From contig OZ020589.1 in the NCBI GenBank assembly GCA_963971535.1, forward strand, positions 49,829,192 through 49,893,191: a stretch of DNA of 64,000 nucleotides, in the 5' to 3' direction. Source of the DNA: Notolepis coatsorum (taxonomy: Eukaryota; Chordata; Actinopteri; Aulopiformes; Paralepididae). The notes below the pieces were generated by a model. The model was not told the origin of the DNA, ran no database searches, and saw nothing but the letters and a program-made list of their open reading frames with translations. This document shows, in pieces, positions 18,875 to 29,976 of this stretch. Each line of letters begins with the position of its first letter. Position 1 is the stretch's first letter. A program made the translations under genes and the position numbers.

Positions 18875-20282
18875 CACATTGGCGACCACGGTTTGCAGTG
18901 TAATATGGTTCTGGACGACCAGGGTTTGTCAACAAACCGATGTACTTTCTAACAGCTATATATATACTTTATAGTATTGCTATCTGTCCATACTCATTGT
19001 CACTTGAGTGCATAAACCGTGCCTTCATAATGGCTTAAAGAAAATAAAAATCCATCGGTTGGTTGTCATTTTATAGCGTCGTGAATATAAGCTTTATCGC
19101 AGTTTTCGTCTCGACTTTTTTCTGGGAAGCTAGATATGAGGCTAAAGGCTAGTCACGTTATATCAAACGCCATTTCTGTTGTATATATACGAATGAAATA
19201 AAACAAACTGCTTAGCATCCGGACTATTACAGAGCATCTATGGATGAAATGGGGGCGGCGAGGGACGCCGATTAATATTTTTTTTTATCCACTTTTTCTC
19301 CCATTTTCTATATTTTCTCCCATCCCAATTTCGTATCATCCAATTCAACCCTCCCCTGTCACGAACGCTGTTTCTTGCCTCCCACAAGCCGGCTGCAATG
19401 TGGACTAAGTCATACATAGCACAAGTCCCCTCCGGTACTTGAGGTAACAGCAGTCGCATCTTTTCACCTGCGCAGCTCGATCTCTCAGTGGCGAGGAGTA
19501 ACGCGTGGGAGGCTCACGCTGCCCCCGACACTTCCTGATTCTACTGCGCAGGCGCACCAACCGACCTGTAGGAGTCACTGTCCACAACGCCCAATCCCCA
19601 CCCATCAGTTTCCCACCCCCTAATACGGCCAATGTGTATTAGTATGAACGACCAGCTAAACTGAAAGCAATGTGGAGCGCTGGGCTCGAACAGGCAAGCC
19701 CAGCGTCTCCGTCATTCGTGGCGAGCGCCTTGCCCACTACGCCACGTAGCCGCCCGGGACGCCGATTAATATTATTGATTAGCAATACAGTGTGCGTTCA
19801 AGTAGCCACATTCAACTGATCGATCGCTTGCGTGTTACAACAATGTCCAATTCGGCAATAGTGAATAGTATCCTACCGTCAGGCCATGTGATCGCCGGCA
19901 GCATTTCGTCATTATTCATCGGAATCTGGTAGATCGATATGTCCATTGGCTGATCATAAATCCCATTATTCCAGGCTGAAATCTGCGCTCGGTAACGTGA
20001 TCAAAGATGGAGGTTGTTCGGCTGGGATCCAGGCTCAAATGAAACGCCCCTAGACAATAAAAAAAATTATTTTCCCATTCGGCCTCAATGATACTGCAGT
20101 GGAGCGATGGCGCCCCTAAGAGGATCTGGCCGGTATTGCATGTTTCGGAAATCAAATATGCGGGTAGATCCTGCAAGTCGATCGGGGACGTTAATACCGT
20201 TATTAATATGGAATAAAACAATAACAACTCCTCAACGGGTGGAATCGAAACACGAGTTAACTCGTGGTTGGGCGGCAAAGTG
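18875..20282 (-). mobile_element. TTAA-flanked non-autonomous transposon, copy A (piggyBac-like)
   Basis: TTAA at 18871-18874 and 20283-20286 flanks inverted ends of the type CACWTTGGCGACC / CACTTTGCCGCCC. Homologous copies in the opposite orientation occur at 23681-24583 and 35400-36311. TTAA target duplication is the hallmark of piggyBac-type elements; no transposase is present. This copy is longer because a SINE inserted at 19280-19755. It interrupts a LINE. Confidence 0.85.
19280..19755 (-). mobile_element. tRNA-headed SINE with 18-bp target duplication
   Basis: Perfect copies of 'gggacgccgattaatatt' at 19262-19279 and 19756-19773 flank the element. On the minus strand the 5' end (19755) begins GGGCGGCTACGTGGCGTAG and has pol III A- and B-box-like sequences (B box GTTCGAGCCC). 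The 3' end is an A-rich tail at about 19290. It is the same family as 26077-26513. The other copies of the host transposon lack it, which gives an empty site for comparison. Confidence 0.9.
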
Positions 20283-20395
20283 TTAAGGAAGTTCAGGTGC
20301 AAATCCAGAGCCTGCAGAATAATGAAAGACCCCCACCACCCCAACAACAGCCTGTTCAAGCTGCTGCGGTCAGGCAAGCGCCTAGTTGAGAGACA

Positions 20396-20805
20396 GTTGG
20401 ATGTGTTAGTTTGTTGGATGTCTTACTGAGAACAGTTGGATGCACTTCCGAGCAGCTTCCACATGGAGGCAACTTCTCTTTTTCTGCGGATAGTTTTTTT
20501 TTTTAAATCTTCAATTAATGTGTGTTTATTGTATAGCAATAAGGTTGGATGACATCGGCCATTGTATAAAAGCCATTACACCACGTGCAGTCGTTTTATT
20601 TGACGTCGATCTGCTAGATCCATTTCCGGTTTGTATGACGCAGTAAACACCGAAATCATATTGATTATTGCGTTTCGAAAGTGATCCAAATGCACTCAAG
20701 TGTGTATATTGATCCACGCCACAATATATCTCTGGCGGAGGAATTTCCTCGATGCACCGATCGCCACTTCCGGTTTGGCGTGAGTGTAACGCCGTTCTTG
20801 GCGCA
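20396..20805. other. Intergenic sequence, nothing recognised
   Basis: Unique-looking sequence between a LINE relic and a LINE 3' tail. Short frames on both strands, none recognisable. Confidence 0.45.
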
Positions 20806-20900
20806 CAATGTGTTAACAATTGTGTGTATTGAGCCGTACTGTATATTGTACCCCATTCTGCAATCTGTTAATACAGTTTTCAATCAATCAATCAATCTCT
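20806..20900 (+). repeat. LINE 3' tail, (CAAT)n end
   Basis: It contains the recurrent tail core 'aattgtgtgtattgagccgt' followed by 'attctgcaatctgttaat' and an (ATCA)n end. At least eleven other copies of this tail occur in the window, in both orientations. It is the 3' end of the LINE whose reverse transcriptase is at 27470-28219. Confidence 0.85.
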
Positions 20901-21410
20901 GAGGAAGGGAGCTGCCATTTTGTTCCGAGGGAGTGACCAGCTTATCCAGCTAACTTAACTAAACCTGCGCTGGGCCCTGTACCTGGCTAACTGAGTTAGC
21001 CGGATAATTTTCAGCATAGCTTAAGCCAGACATTTCCGTTCCCCGACGTCGGATTTTCTAAGTCGCTATGGCAACAGATCGAAAAGTTTGAACCTGCTCT
21101 GGAGCAGGGTTTAGTTCAGTTAGCTGGATGAACCATGGACACACCCTCGCAAAGAAATCCCAGCTCGCTTCCTGAAATAATTATCAGTGTAGATCCCATT
21201 ATACCATTCTGAATTATGTTTTTGTGCTTCGTTTTCCTAGAGGGGGCTTTTGAAATGTAAAATAATAGACCTAAAATGCTGATACTAAATGTACTTTGTC
21301 CTAAATAATGCACGTCATAGTTATACGGATATGGCACTCGCGATCGCGACAGTTATTTTAATAACGGACTAAAACGGATCATTGCAAATGTGAATCCCGT
21401 GGGGATATTT
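20901..21410. other. Intergenic repeat-like sequence, partly matching 26690-26990 inverted
   Basis: The segment around 20945-21120 ('ctggctaactgagttagccg' and a 'cctgctctggagcagggttt' motif) resembles the reverse complement of parts of 26690-26990. This suggests one undetermined interspersed repeat. No coding frame is recognised. Confidence 0.45.
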
Positions 21411-21938
21411 TTAACCCTTTTCTCGCCAAGAACGTGTTACCACGTCATTGCTCGCCATGCGTAATCTGCCAATGGCGCTGTAAGGCGTCTTTGATATCAA
21501 TATTTCAAAAATCTGTGATGGCAATCATTTTCACCCACAGAGACTGGAGATCTCCTGTTGATCTCCTCTCAACGCTCCAACGGTTCAAGAGCGCCATCTG
21601 GTGGCCGATCGGCGGATCGCCCAAACAGGAAATGAGCGGCAGGAAGTGGTGCTCATCCATATTCGGTCTGGCCACGAGCACACTGGATAGCGATCCGTTG
21701 CCAATAACACGATAAACAACATGATTTGGACGTATATATTATTATACAACCAGGAAATGGATCGCATATATCAACATCCCATAATCGCGAACTTTATGCT
21801 ACACGCTGACCACCCAACGGTCAGAGGAAGATGCGGTAAGTTTCAGCGAGTTTGATTATTATGATCCATATAAACTGCTGTGATCTATGTATCGCCCATA
21901 CTACATAAATGATTTAACGTCGGCCACGGACTTATAAA

Positions 21939-21960
21939 CCCCCCCCCCCCCCCCCCCCCC
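21939..21960 (+). repeat. Poly-C run (22 bases)
   Basis: An uninterrupted C tract. The length is likely to be unreliable in the assembly. Confidence 0.95.
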
Positions 21961-22482
21961 TCCGGTCACCAGCAGATGATGAGGCATGACGTTTAGGACC
22001 TTGTACAATTGAAATTTTTTATCTGACGTCAATCGGTATCAAACTACATTTGATGATGTAATATTAGGGATGCACCGAAATTTCGGCCACCGAAAGTTTT
22101 CATCCGAAAATGACCAAAAATGGCCTTTCGGTCATGTCATCAAAACGTGGCTTCAGTCATTACATGCACGCAGTTTCTATGTAAGTCGCGCTGTTTCTAT
22201 GTAAACTCTGCGCGCAACGCGTCCAATAAATACGTCTTTAACATGCTTTATATCCTTATTTACTATATGCCCGTCGCGGTTAACTTAAGAGGGGGGATTG
22301 TGTTTCTCACATTGACGCTGTCTGTCGTTGATAATATAATCTGAAGAGCATTATTATTATTATCATTCTCGAGAATATACGTTGCGCCAAAGTCAAGAGA
22401 GCACATTCATCTGCGGACTAGAAAGGTGCGCTCAGTAGAGCACAGATGTCCGCCATGGCGGCAGCCACACACTCTCTATCTA

Positions 22483-22492
22483 TCTATCTATC

Positions 22493-22563
<71 letters not shown>

Positions 22564-22579
22564 CTCTCTCTCTCTCTCT
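22483..22579 (+). repeat. (CTAT)n then (CT)n microsatellite
   Basis: A short CTAT run is followed by about 40 CT dinucleotides with a few TTTC interruptions. The LINE tail begins immediately to the right. Confidence 0.95.
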
Positions 22580-22975
22580 GATTGATTGATTGAAAACTTT
22601 ATTAACAGATTGCAGAATGGGTAAAATACAGTACAGCTCAATACACACAATTGTTAAGGGGATGCAGACCAGAGAAAGACTTTTGCCTTGTTTACATCAG
22701 GGTCCCCCATTTTTAATTCATCAGGACATATATGACATACATGACATTCAGATAGACAGTACTGCTACATCTATGACATACCAGATTTGCAAATACAGTA
22801 CTGTTTGTGATACAAAAAGAGTCCAGAAAAGGGAGTATATACATTTGACGTAGAAACTGTACATTGGAGGAGGTAAGAGGGGTTGGGGGGGGAAACACTG
22901 TACAACTGTACAAGCAAAGCTGTACATTGGAATATTGACAACCATACTAGGTAATTTACTGTACATTGGAGGGGG
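22580..22975 (-). repeat. LINE 3' tail, minus strand
   Basis: It begins with (GATT)n and then the reverse complement of the recurrent tail ('aacagattgcagaatgggta' type sequence), continuing to about 22720. A diverged 3' region with 'gtacattggagg' motifs follows. Same family as 27012-28230. Confidence 0.85.
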
Positions 22976-23680
22976 TACTTTTATATAAAATGCTTACTGT
23001 AGCCACTACAGTAACATCATTAAGTCTGCTATAAGCTATTCTCCCTCTCATGTGTGCAGATCTTTATGCAGTTTTAAAGCACATTGGCTTTGTTCTGAAT
23101 GCACTTTGTAGTTATCCTACAGAGAAAAGAAAATGCACTTGACTTGGAATTAATGTACTGTATGCATTCAGAAGTGCTGAATAAATGTTTTATGGACCCA
23201 TAATAGTGATTATTTATTATTTAAGTGAAGTTTTGCCATAATCATATATTTTTCAATAATCAGGTAGCTGAACAACATTGGTAAAAATTCTATTCTATGA
23301 ATCATTTTCGGCCTTCGGCCAACTGTTTCCTATTTCCGGTATCGGTTTCGGCCAAGAATTTCCCATTCGGTGCATCCCTATGTAATATATGTAGTTATGG
23401 CTATAACTCGCGTTCTGCATATGTGAATGAAAAAGTAGAACGTTGCTACATCCTAAACGATAGATACTTGACGTTGAATGGGCCATAGTAATGTCAATTT
23501 AGCAATACAATTTAAAAAGTTATAGCCCTGCAAAGAAGGGGAACATCTCCATAGATTACAGTGGTTGCAGAGAGGGGTATAAGATCAGAATAATCCCTGG
23601 CGGATAAAGGGTTAATGAATGAAACCTATCGGGCGTTTGGCTCTGATTAGTTTAATATTCTTCACTGTGTATTTGCTTAA

Positions 23681-24583
23681 CACTATGTGGACCGTCCATA
23701 TACGTGTTTCGATTTCACCCGTTGAAATCGTTATTGTTTGTTATTGTTTTATTCCATATTAATAACGCTATTAACGTCCGCAATCGACTTGCAGGACCTA
23801 CCCACATATTTGATTTTCGAAACATGCAATACCGGCCACGCTTAGGGGCGCCATCGCTCCACTGCAGTATCATTGAGGGCGATTGTAAAAAAAAAAATCT
23901 TTTACTGTCTGGGGCGTTTCATATGAGCCTCGGTTCCAAACGAACACCCTCCATCTTTGATCCGGTTACCGAACGCATATTTCAGCCTGGAATAATGGGA
24001 TTTATGATTAGCCAATGGACATATCGATCTACCAGATTCCGATGACGAATGACGAAATGCTGCCGGCGATCACATGGCCTGACTGTAGGATACTATTCCC
24101 CCAAATTACAGCTGGATTGGACATTGTTTTAAAACGTGATCGATCAGTGAAAATGGCTACCTGAACGCACACGGTATTGCTAATCAATAATACTAATCGG
24201 CGTTCCCCGCCGCCCCCATTTCATCCATAGATGCTCTGTAATAGTCCGGATGCTACGCAGTTTGTTTTATTTCATTCGTATATATACAGCAGAAATGGCG
24301 TTTGATATAACGTGACTAGTTATTAGCCTCATATCTAGCTTCCCAGAAAAAAGATGAGGCGAAAAGCACAATAAACCTTATATTCACGACGCTATAAAAT
24401 GACAACCAACCGATGGATTCTTATTTTCTTTAAGCCATTATGAAGGCACGGTTTATGCACTCAGGTGACAATGAGAATGGACAGATAGCAATAATATAAA
24501 GTATATATATAGTTGTTAGAAAGTACATCGGTTTGTTGACAAACCCTGGTCGTCCAGAACTGCAAACCGTGGTCGCCAATGTG
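23681..24583 (+). mobile_element. TTAA-flanked non-autonomous transposon, copy B
   Basis: It is flanked by TTAA (23677-23680, 24584-24587) with inverted ends CACTATGTGGACC and (right, inverted) CACATTGGCGACC. It is homologous to copy A (18875-20282, reversed) and copy C (35400-36311). It lacks the SINE seen in copy A. A 113-codon frame at 23704-24045 is not conserved in the other copies and is probably spurious. Confidence 0.85.
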
Positions 24584-24621
24584 TTAACGGAGCGCCCGGA
24601 TTGTTTGAGCATAGCATCTAT

Positions 24622-25643
24622 TAGGGGTGCACCGATGTATCGGTCGGGTATAGGCCGATAAGTGCCTTGTTGACTGCAATCGAAGCTCGAATGTGCCGAT
24701 GGCAGTAGCCGATAAATATCCATCAATTTGTGTAGCGTCAAAAGACAAAAAAATAGTTCACTCGCGACCTACACAACGCCGTCCCCAGTCCCCCCCACAC
24801 ACACAAGCTACTGCATCAAAGTTACTACTTATGATTAACAAGGCATTCGTTTTGTGGCATTAACGTTATATAGTTAGTGTTACACGTTCAATAACATCAG
24901 CATATTATTTAGCCGAACGTAGCAAGCGTTCATACTAGCTCAGTTCCATCCGTTGCTCACAGAGCCCTGAGTTTTACCCATTCTGCAATCTGTTAATAAC
25001 GTTTTCAATCAGACACATGTATAGAAAGGCTTTGTTTTATTATAACATTAGTTGCAGTAAAATCATTATGCCTCATTTAAGTCATCCTGCGGAGCTAAAA
25101 GCTAAACGTCGGCCGCGCCGTGTTGTTGTTGTTCTAGAAAACCTCTCTCGTCAAAATCAATGGCGGACAAAAGCAGAAGTAAAAAATGTATACGCGCTTG
25201 CCGATTGGTGGTAACAGCAGAGGCGGGTGCAAGCGGTGTGTGACGTAATTGGCAGAATCGACTGTCAATCAAAATTTCATTGGTTGAGACAATAGTATCT
25301 AGCTGCAGCCCAGCAGGTAGACCATGCTGGGAGAACTAGTATCTAGATGCAGCCCTGCAGAACATATTGGGAGAGAGATAGTGCTATTTCTTGATGTTTC
25401 CTTTTTTTAAGTAATTAAAGAGGCCTATGTTCATATCGGTGAGCACAATTTGTAAGACAAATATACAGTAGTTTCATAAAATAAAAATAAAAATATTACA
25501 AAAAAAATTAATATTACAAAAAAAGAAATATATTTAAAAAATATTTAAAAAAAAATGTTTGCCACAAATATTGGTATCGGTATCGGCCGATTGTGTTAGT
25601 TGAACAATCGGTATCGGTGGTAATTTTCATATCGGTGCATCCC
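24622..25643. mobile_element. hAT-like non-autonomous transposon
   Basis: The left end TAGGGGTGCACCGAT and the right end (inverted) GGGATGCACCGATAT match each other, and the interior beside each end is rich in 'atcgg' motifs. No 8-bp target duplication is visible, so the boundaries are approximate. A short LINE tail relic lies near 24975-25012. Confidence 0.65.
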
Positions 25644-25977
25644 GTGAATTATGAGGAATCTGAATCTGTGGGGTGTTTAATTGTATCACTGTTGTTATTG
25701 TGATATTGTAACTGGGTTTAAAATATATGAGGAGATGCGCTGTTTGATGGATTTGATGACGTGACGTGACTTGATAAATTGAATGAGCCTTGGGCTTGTT
25801 TTTATCCTTATTCTGAAAGAGTTGAACTAATTATTTTCGCTAGCAAGATCTCATTTGATTATTTATTCCATTAAGCCTACTGCCAGCAGCACATTTAAAG
25901 AAATATAATCTGATTGATTGGGGTAATGAGGGACTTAAAATTTGCCTATAGATTATGCATTTAACTTGTCTGCGAGG
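25644..25977. other. Intergenic sequence, nothing recognised
   Basis: AT-rich sequence of about 330 bases between a hAT-like element and a LINE tail. No frame or terminal repeat noted. Confidence 0.45.
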
Positions 25978-26056
25978 CTATTGAGCCGTACTGTATTGTA
26001 CCCATTTTGCAATCTGTTAATAAAGTTTTAAATCAATCAATCAATCAATCAATGCC
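25978..26056 (+). repeat. LINE 3' tail with (CAAT)n end
   Basis: It shows 'ttgagccgtactgtattgta', then 'tgcaatctgttaataaagtt' and five CAAT-type repeats. It is the terminal ~75 bases of the recurrent LINE. Confidence 0.88.
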
Positions 26057-26076
26057 GTTAGAAAATCAGGATTTCT

Positions 26077-26513
26077 AGGGCGGCTAGGTGGTGCAGTGGG
26101 CAAGGCACTCACCACCAATGCTGGAGATGCTGGGTTCGAGCCCAGCTCTCCACATTGTTTTCAGTTTGGCTGGTCGTCCGTACTAATACAATTGGCAGTA
26201 TTAGGGGGAGGGAAAACTGAGGGGTGGGGATCGGACGTTGTGGACAGCGACTCCTACAGGTCGGTTGGTGCGCCTGCGCAGTAGAAGCGCAGACCCCTGA
26301 CGCTGAAAGATTGCGCCGCGCAGGTGAAAAGATGCGACGGTTGCTACCTCGAGTATCGGAGGGGACTCGTGCTATGTATGGCTTCGTTCACATTGCAGCC
26401 GGCTTGTGGGAGGCAAGAAACAGCGTTTGAGACAGGGGAGGGTTGAATTGGACGTTACGAAATTGGGATGGGAGAAAAATAGAAAATGGGAGAAAAAGTG
26501 GATAAAAAAAAGA
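26077..26513 (+). mobile_element. tRNA-headed SINE with 17-bp target duplication
   Basis: Perfect copies of 'agaaaatcaggatttct' at 26060-26076 and 26514-26530 flank it. The 5' head GGGCGGCTAGG has an A box TGGTGCAGTGG (26089-26099) and a B box GGTTCGAGCCC (26133-26143), so it is tRNA-derived and read by RNA polymerase III. The body is about 437 bp and ends in an A-rich tail. It matches 19280-19755 (minus) over its whole length. Long target duplications imply LINE-mediated insertion. Confidence 0.93.
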
Positions 26514-26530
26514 AGAAAATCAGGATTTCT

Positions 26531-27011
26531 GCAATCGACACCTGCTGTCTTTTCAGGTGATGCGGCCGCACGCACTTATCCTGAGTATCAAGTCTGGTTC
26601 GAAATAACGAGACTGAATCAGCGTTCGAGGAACAGGGAAAGCGCGGATTCAAACATCGGGTTAATTGAATCTGGATAATGGCACTTTTGATCGACTTAGT
26701 TGAACCAGGTACGGGGAATAGGCCTGGAGCAGGTTAAAACTTTTCAATCTGTTGCCATAGTGATTTAGCCAAACCTGCTTTGTGGAACCGAAAAGCGTAT
26801 GGGGAATAGGCCTGGAGCAGGTTAAAACTTTTCAATCTGTTGCCATAGTGATTTGGCCAAACCTGCTTTGTGAAACCGAAAAGCCTGACTTATGTCAAGT
26901 TATCCTGAAGATTATCCGGCTAACTCAGTTAGCCACGTAGGGTACGGGGCCCTGGTGAGGCGCCAGCTTCCTGCTAGGCCCACTCTACTAAAGGAAGAGG
27001 GCAACACACCA
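26531..27011. repeat. Interspersed repeat containing an 88-bp tandem duplication
   Basis: Two near-identical 88-bp units start at 26713 and 26801 ('ggggaataggcctggagcag'). The right part ('ggctaactcagttagcc') is found inverted near 20980. No protein similarity is recognised. Confidence 0.7.
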
Positions 27012-28230
27012 TGATTGATTGATTGATTGAAAAGTTTATTAACAGATTGCAGAATGGGTACAGTACAGTACAGCTCAATACATACAATTGTTAAGGGGAT
27101 GCAGACCAGAGAAAGACTTTCGTCTTGTTTACATCAGGGTCCCCCATTTTCAATTCATCATAACATATATGACATACATGACATACAGATAGACAGTACT
27201 GCTACATCTATACATTTATGACATATCAGATTTGCAAATACAGTACTGTTTGTGATACAAAAGTGTCCAGAAAAAGAGTGTATATACATTTGGCGTAGAC
27301 ACTGTACATTGGAGGAGGTTGGGTGGGTGGGGTGGGGTTGGGTGGGTTGGGTGAGGGCTGTACATTGGAGGTGGGGGGGGGGGGGGGGTTGGGTAGGGGA
27401 CACACACATTTTACACTGTACATTGGAATACTGACAAAGCCTTACTTGGTCATTTACTGTACAACTAGGTTAGGACATTTGTAGGGGCCAGTTTCGAATT
27501 GCAGTCTCACGTAGGTGTTTTTTGAGAGTGTTTTTGAAAGTGGGTAGTGATTCACATTCCTTTACAGCTTTAGGTAGGGCGTTCCACATTGATGTGGCAT
27601 AATTGCGAAACGTGTTTAGTCCCTTGTTTGAGCCGAATCTGGGTTTTACATGATTTGTGGAGCTCCCTCTGGTGTTGTGATCGTGGTATTCACTGACCTT
27701 TGGGAAGTATTTTGACATGTACATGGGTACCTTGGTCGCGTAGTGTATCTTGTAGACCAGGCCCATTGCAAGTTGCTGTACTCTGTCGTCTACTCTAAGC
27801 CATCCTAGGTTGTCAAAGTGGGCAGGGGTCAGGTGGGTTCTAGGAGTTAGGTCAAGCAGTAGTCTGACTAGGTTGTTTTGAGATGTTTGTAATTTGTTTT
27901 TTAGTGCCTTTGAGGTGCTTTGGTACCATGAGGTGCAAGCATAGTCGTAGTACCCTTGAATGAGTGCTCCTGCTAGAGTCTTCAGGGTATTCTTGTTTAC
28001 CAGAGAGGAGATCCGGTACAAGAATCGCGTTCGTTGGTTGACTTTTTTTATTACATTGGATGCAATTTTGTCACAGGAAAGATTAGCCTCTAGGATGGAA
28101 CCCAGGTAGGTAATTTCATCTTTCCTTGTGATAATATTGTCACCCACTGCAACCGAGAAGCCGTCGGTCTTGCTGAGTTTGTTATTTGAACCGAAGAGAA
28201 TGGACTCTGTTTTGCCCATGTGTAATGATA
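27012..28230 (-). mobile_element. L2/CR1-like LINE, 5'-truncated, with intact C-terminal reverse transcriptase
   Basis: On the minus strand the element ends at (CAAT)n at 27012-27030, preceded by the standard 3' tail and a GGT-rich 3' untranslated region (27310-27400). It contains the reverse transcriptase C-terminus at 27470-28219. Upstream coding is interrupted by a hAT element at 28239 and resumes briefly at 29953-29968 before a second hAT element. It is the best reference in the window for the LINE family whose tails are scattered through it. Confidence 0.88.
27470..28219 (-). CDS. LINE reverse transcriptase, C-terminal part
   Basis: A 249-residue frame begins in the thumb-side segment GKTESILFGSNNKL, which follows the catalytic FADD/YADD palm in L2/CR1-type reverse transcriptases. 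It continues with ITYLGSILEANLS, GALIQGYYDYACTSWY and WNALPKAVKEC near the end. The palm itself is missing here because upstream sequence is displaced by hAT insertions, so the piece cannot act alone. The frame is open to its natural stop, so this copy is not very old. The clade name is tentative. Confidence 0.85.
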   Translation of the reverse strand: MGKTESILFGSNNKLSKTDGFSVAVGDNIITRKDEITYLGSILEANLSCDKIASNVIKKVNQRTRFLYRISSLVNKNTLKTLAGALIQGYYDYACTSWYQSTSKALKNKLQTSQNNLVRLLLDLTPRTHLTPAHFDNLGWLRVDDRVQQLAMGLVYKIHYATKVPMYMSKYFPKVSEYHDHNTRGSSTNHVKPRFGSNKGLNTFRNYATSMWNALPKAVKECESLPTFKNTLKKHLRETAIRNWPLQMS

Positions 28231-28238
28231 GTTTGTTG

Positions 28239-29944
28239 CAGGGCTCGAGACTAACGATGTCCCGTCGTCCCGGGGACGATCAAATATTGATTTGGGACGA
28301 ACAGAAATCTTTTCTGGGACGCAACCGGGACGGAGAGGATTCTTTTTTCACAGGAAATGTCAATTGGCCGACTGTCAGTGCGCGCATATATTGCTGTCAA
28401 ATGGTGAATGTCTCGTGCTGACTAAGTTCACTGAAGTCTAAACGTAGCGTGATTTGCCAAATCCAATGATTATCTCCGCCTCCCAACGCAGCGATACGCT
28501 AATCCAGCATCAAGCTCCTACCCACCTCTCATCAGCCAGTCGCGCTGCAGAAGCGTCACACCCCAAATGAATCTTGCATCGAAAAAGAAAAACATGTTAA
28601 CAGGTGAGGGAAATCTCTCTTATCTAGGCTTTCTCCACTGGTATTTAACCCTGGTTGACATTGAATGACAGCTGGTAATTGACAGTCGCACGGCACGAGA
28701 CCACTGTACAAGAACCGCGGAAAGATCAGAATGTTATAAAAAAAAAAAAAAACGCGCGCTATACTGTGGCATCCTCTCAGTGAAGAGAGCACCGCAAACA
28801 TGCTGCGCTATTTGAAGAGGATAAACACAGACCCAAAATGACCAACAGGGAACTGCATCCAGCAATACTACCCCTGAGTCTAAGGTGAGGAGGACACATT
28901 TAAATCACAGAAGTGTAATGTTAGTCTATTGGAACTGTATACAGTTATCGACGCGTTCTAGTTATAGCTGCTTATTGCTAGCTAACGTTACTGACTAACG
29001 TATCAGACTGCCACTTATTAATCCATAGTTCACACTATTTTATTCTTATTTTTAATATTATTATATTGTTATTCCTATTTTAGTCCTATTGACCTAAATG
29101 TTTATTGTTGTTCAATGTGAGCGATACATAGTCTGCTCTGTAGTGCCGAATTTCCCTCGGGATTATTAAAGGATTTCTATTCGACTCTATACTAACACGT
29201 AATGTTACTACTATTGCGAGTTAATTGGCATAACGTTACATTTATCTAAACGAACGCGGAGAAATAAACGACAGGCTATAGGCAAACTTCACTTCAGCTA
29301 CACAATGAATCCATATTCAGTGAGGAGGGCCCGCTGGAATTTAGCAGCAATTATCAATATCGACCAGGAGGACAGCGCGATCTAAGGTACATGTTTCATT
29401 ACTAGTCAAGTGTCATTACTTTAGTTATCAAAGGTGGAATCTCTGGACGCAATGACATTATATAGTTTAAAGCTAAACTACGTTTTTCTTTCTTGTTAGA
29501 TGAGGGATAACTTATTCAGTTAGATTTGATTTGATCTTTATTTATCTCTAACATTTTCAACCATAAACACACATTTGTAATAACAAAAAAAACTAAAACG
29601 AAATAAAATACATTTAAACATATTTTCCTATGGAAGGAATAATCAACATGGCTCCAATTGGTTGACTATAACAGCACCGTGACCAAATATCCCTATACTA
29701 GCACCTTGTTAAACACTTTTTATTCTTGTGAAATCTTTCCACCATGGGAGCCTTTTGACTAAATCAATTTATTCTCCCCTTCTCTGAATGGTGTTTCTTA
29801 TGGCAATAACAGCTATAGACGACAAAACCAAAGTAAAGAAACTACATTTGATTTTTGGGACGGTTACATTGACTTTGGGACGGTTAAAATTGTATTTCGG
29901 GACGGTTCTGGGACGGTGGTGAAAAAAGTTAGTCTGGAGCCCTG
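28239..29944. mobile_element. hAT-type transposon with 8-bp target duplication
   Basis: GTTTGTTG is found at 28231-28238 and 29945-29952. The ends are inverted 17-bp repeats CAGGGCTCGAGACTAAC / CAGGGCTCCAGACTAAC (16 of 17 match). The interior near both ends has repeated 'gggacg' motifs. No transposase frame is seen. It interrupts the LINE reverse transcriptase. Confidence 0.93.
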
Positions 29945-29976
29945 GTTTGTTGTCCAGGGTACCCATGTATACGACC

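Larger units (their letters stand above)
18481..20395 (+). pseudogene. L2/CR1-like LINE reverse transcriptase, split by a TTAA element
   Basis: The plus strand from 18481 reads in broken frames as LSPLLYSLYTHDCVA, then KFADDT (the catalytic palm motif, near 18570), then IGKTKELIVDF and FKYLGVHIT, as in L2-type reverse transcriptases. The coding stops at 18870 at a TTAA. It resumes after 20286 with a segment ending SLFKLLRSGKRL, again typical of the C-terminus of this LINE group. Several frame breaks and a stop show decay. The interrupting block, 18875-20282, is a younger insertion. Confidence 0.85.
22065..23380. mobile_element. hAT-type transposon with 8-bp target duplication
   Basis: TGTAATAT occurs at 22057-22064 and again at 23381-23388. 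The ends are inverted TAGGGATGCACCGAA sequences. Eight-base duplications and short ends of this kind are typical of hAT elements. No transposase frame remains. Inside are a CT microsatellite and a reversed LINE tail. Confidence 0.92.
21415..23611. mobile_element. TTAA-flanked transposon, second family, copy 1
   Basis: TTAA at 21411-21414 and 23612-23615 flanks ends CCCTTTTCTCGCC and (inverted) CCCTTTATCCGCC. The interior matches 31396-34420 along its length, for example 'ctttgatatcaatatttcaa' near 21488 and 31470. No transposase was found. A hAT element (22065-23380) sits inside it. Confidence 0.85.

Noticed and set aside
23704..24045. 113-codon frame suggesting a host gene exon
   Set aside because: It lies within TTAA element copy B; the aligned region in copies A and C is shifted or stopped.
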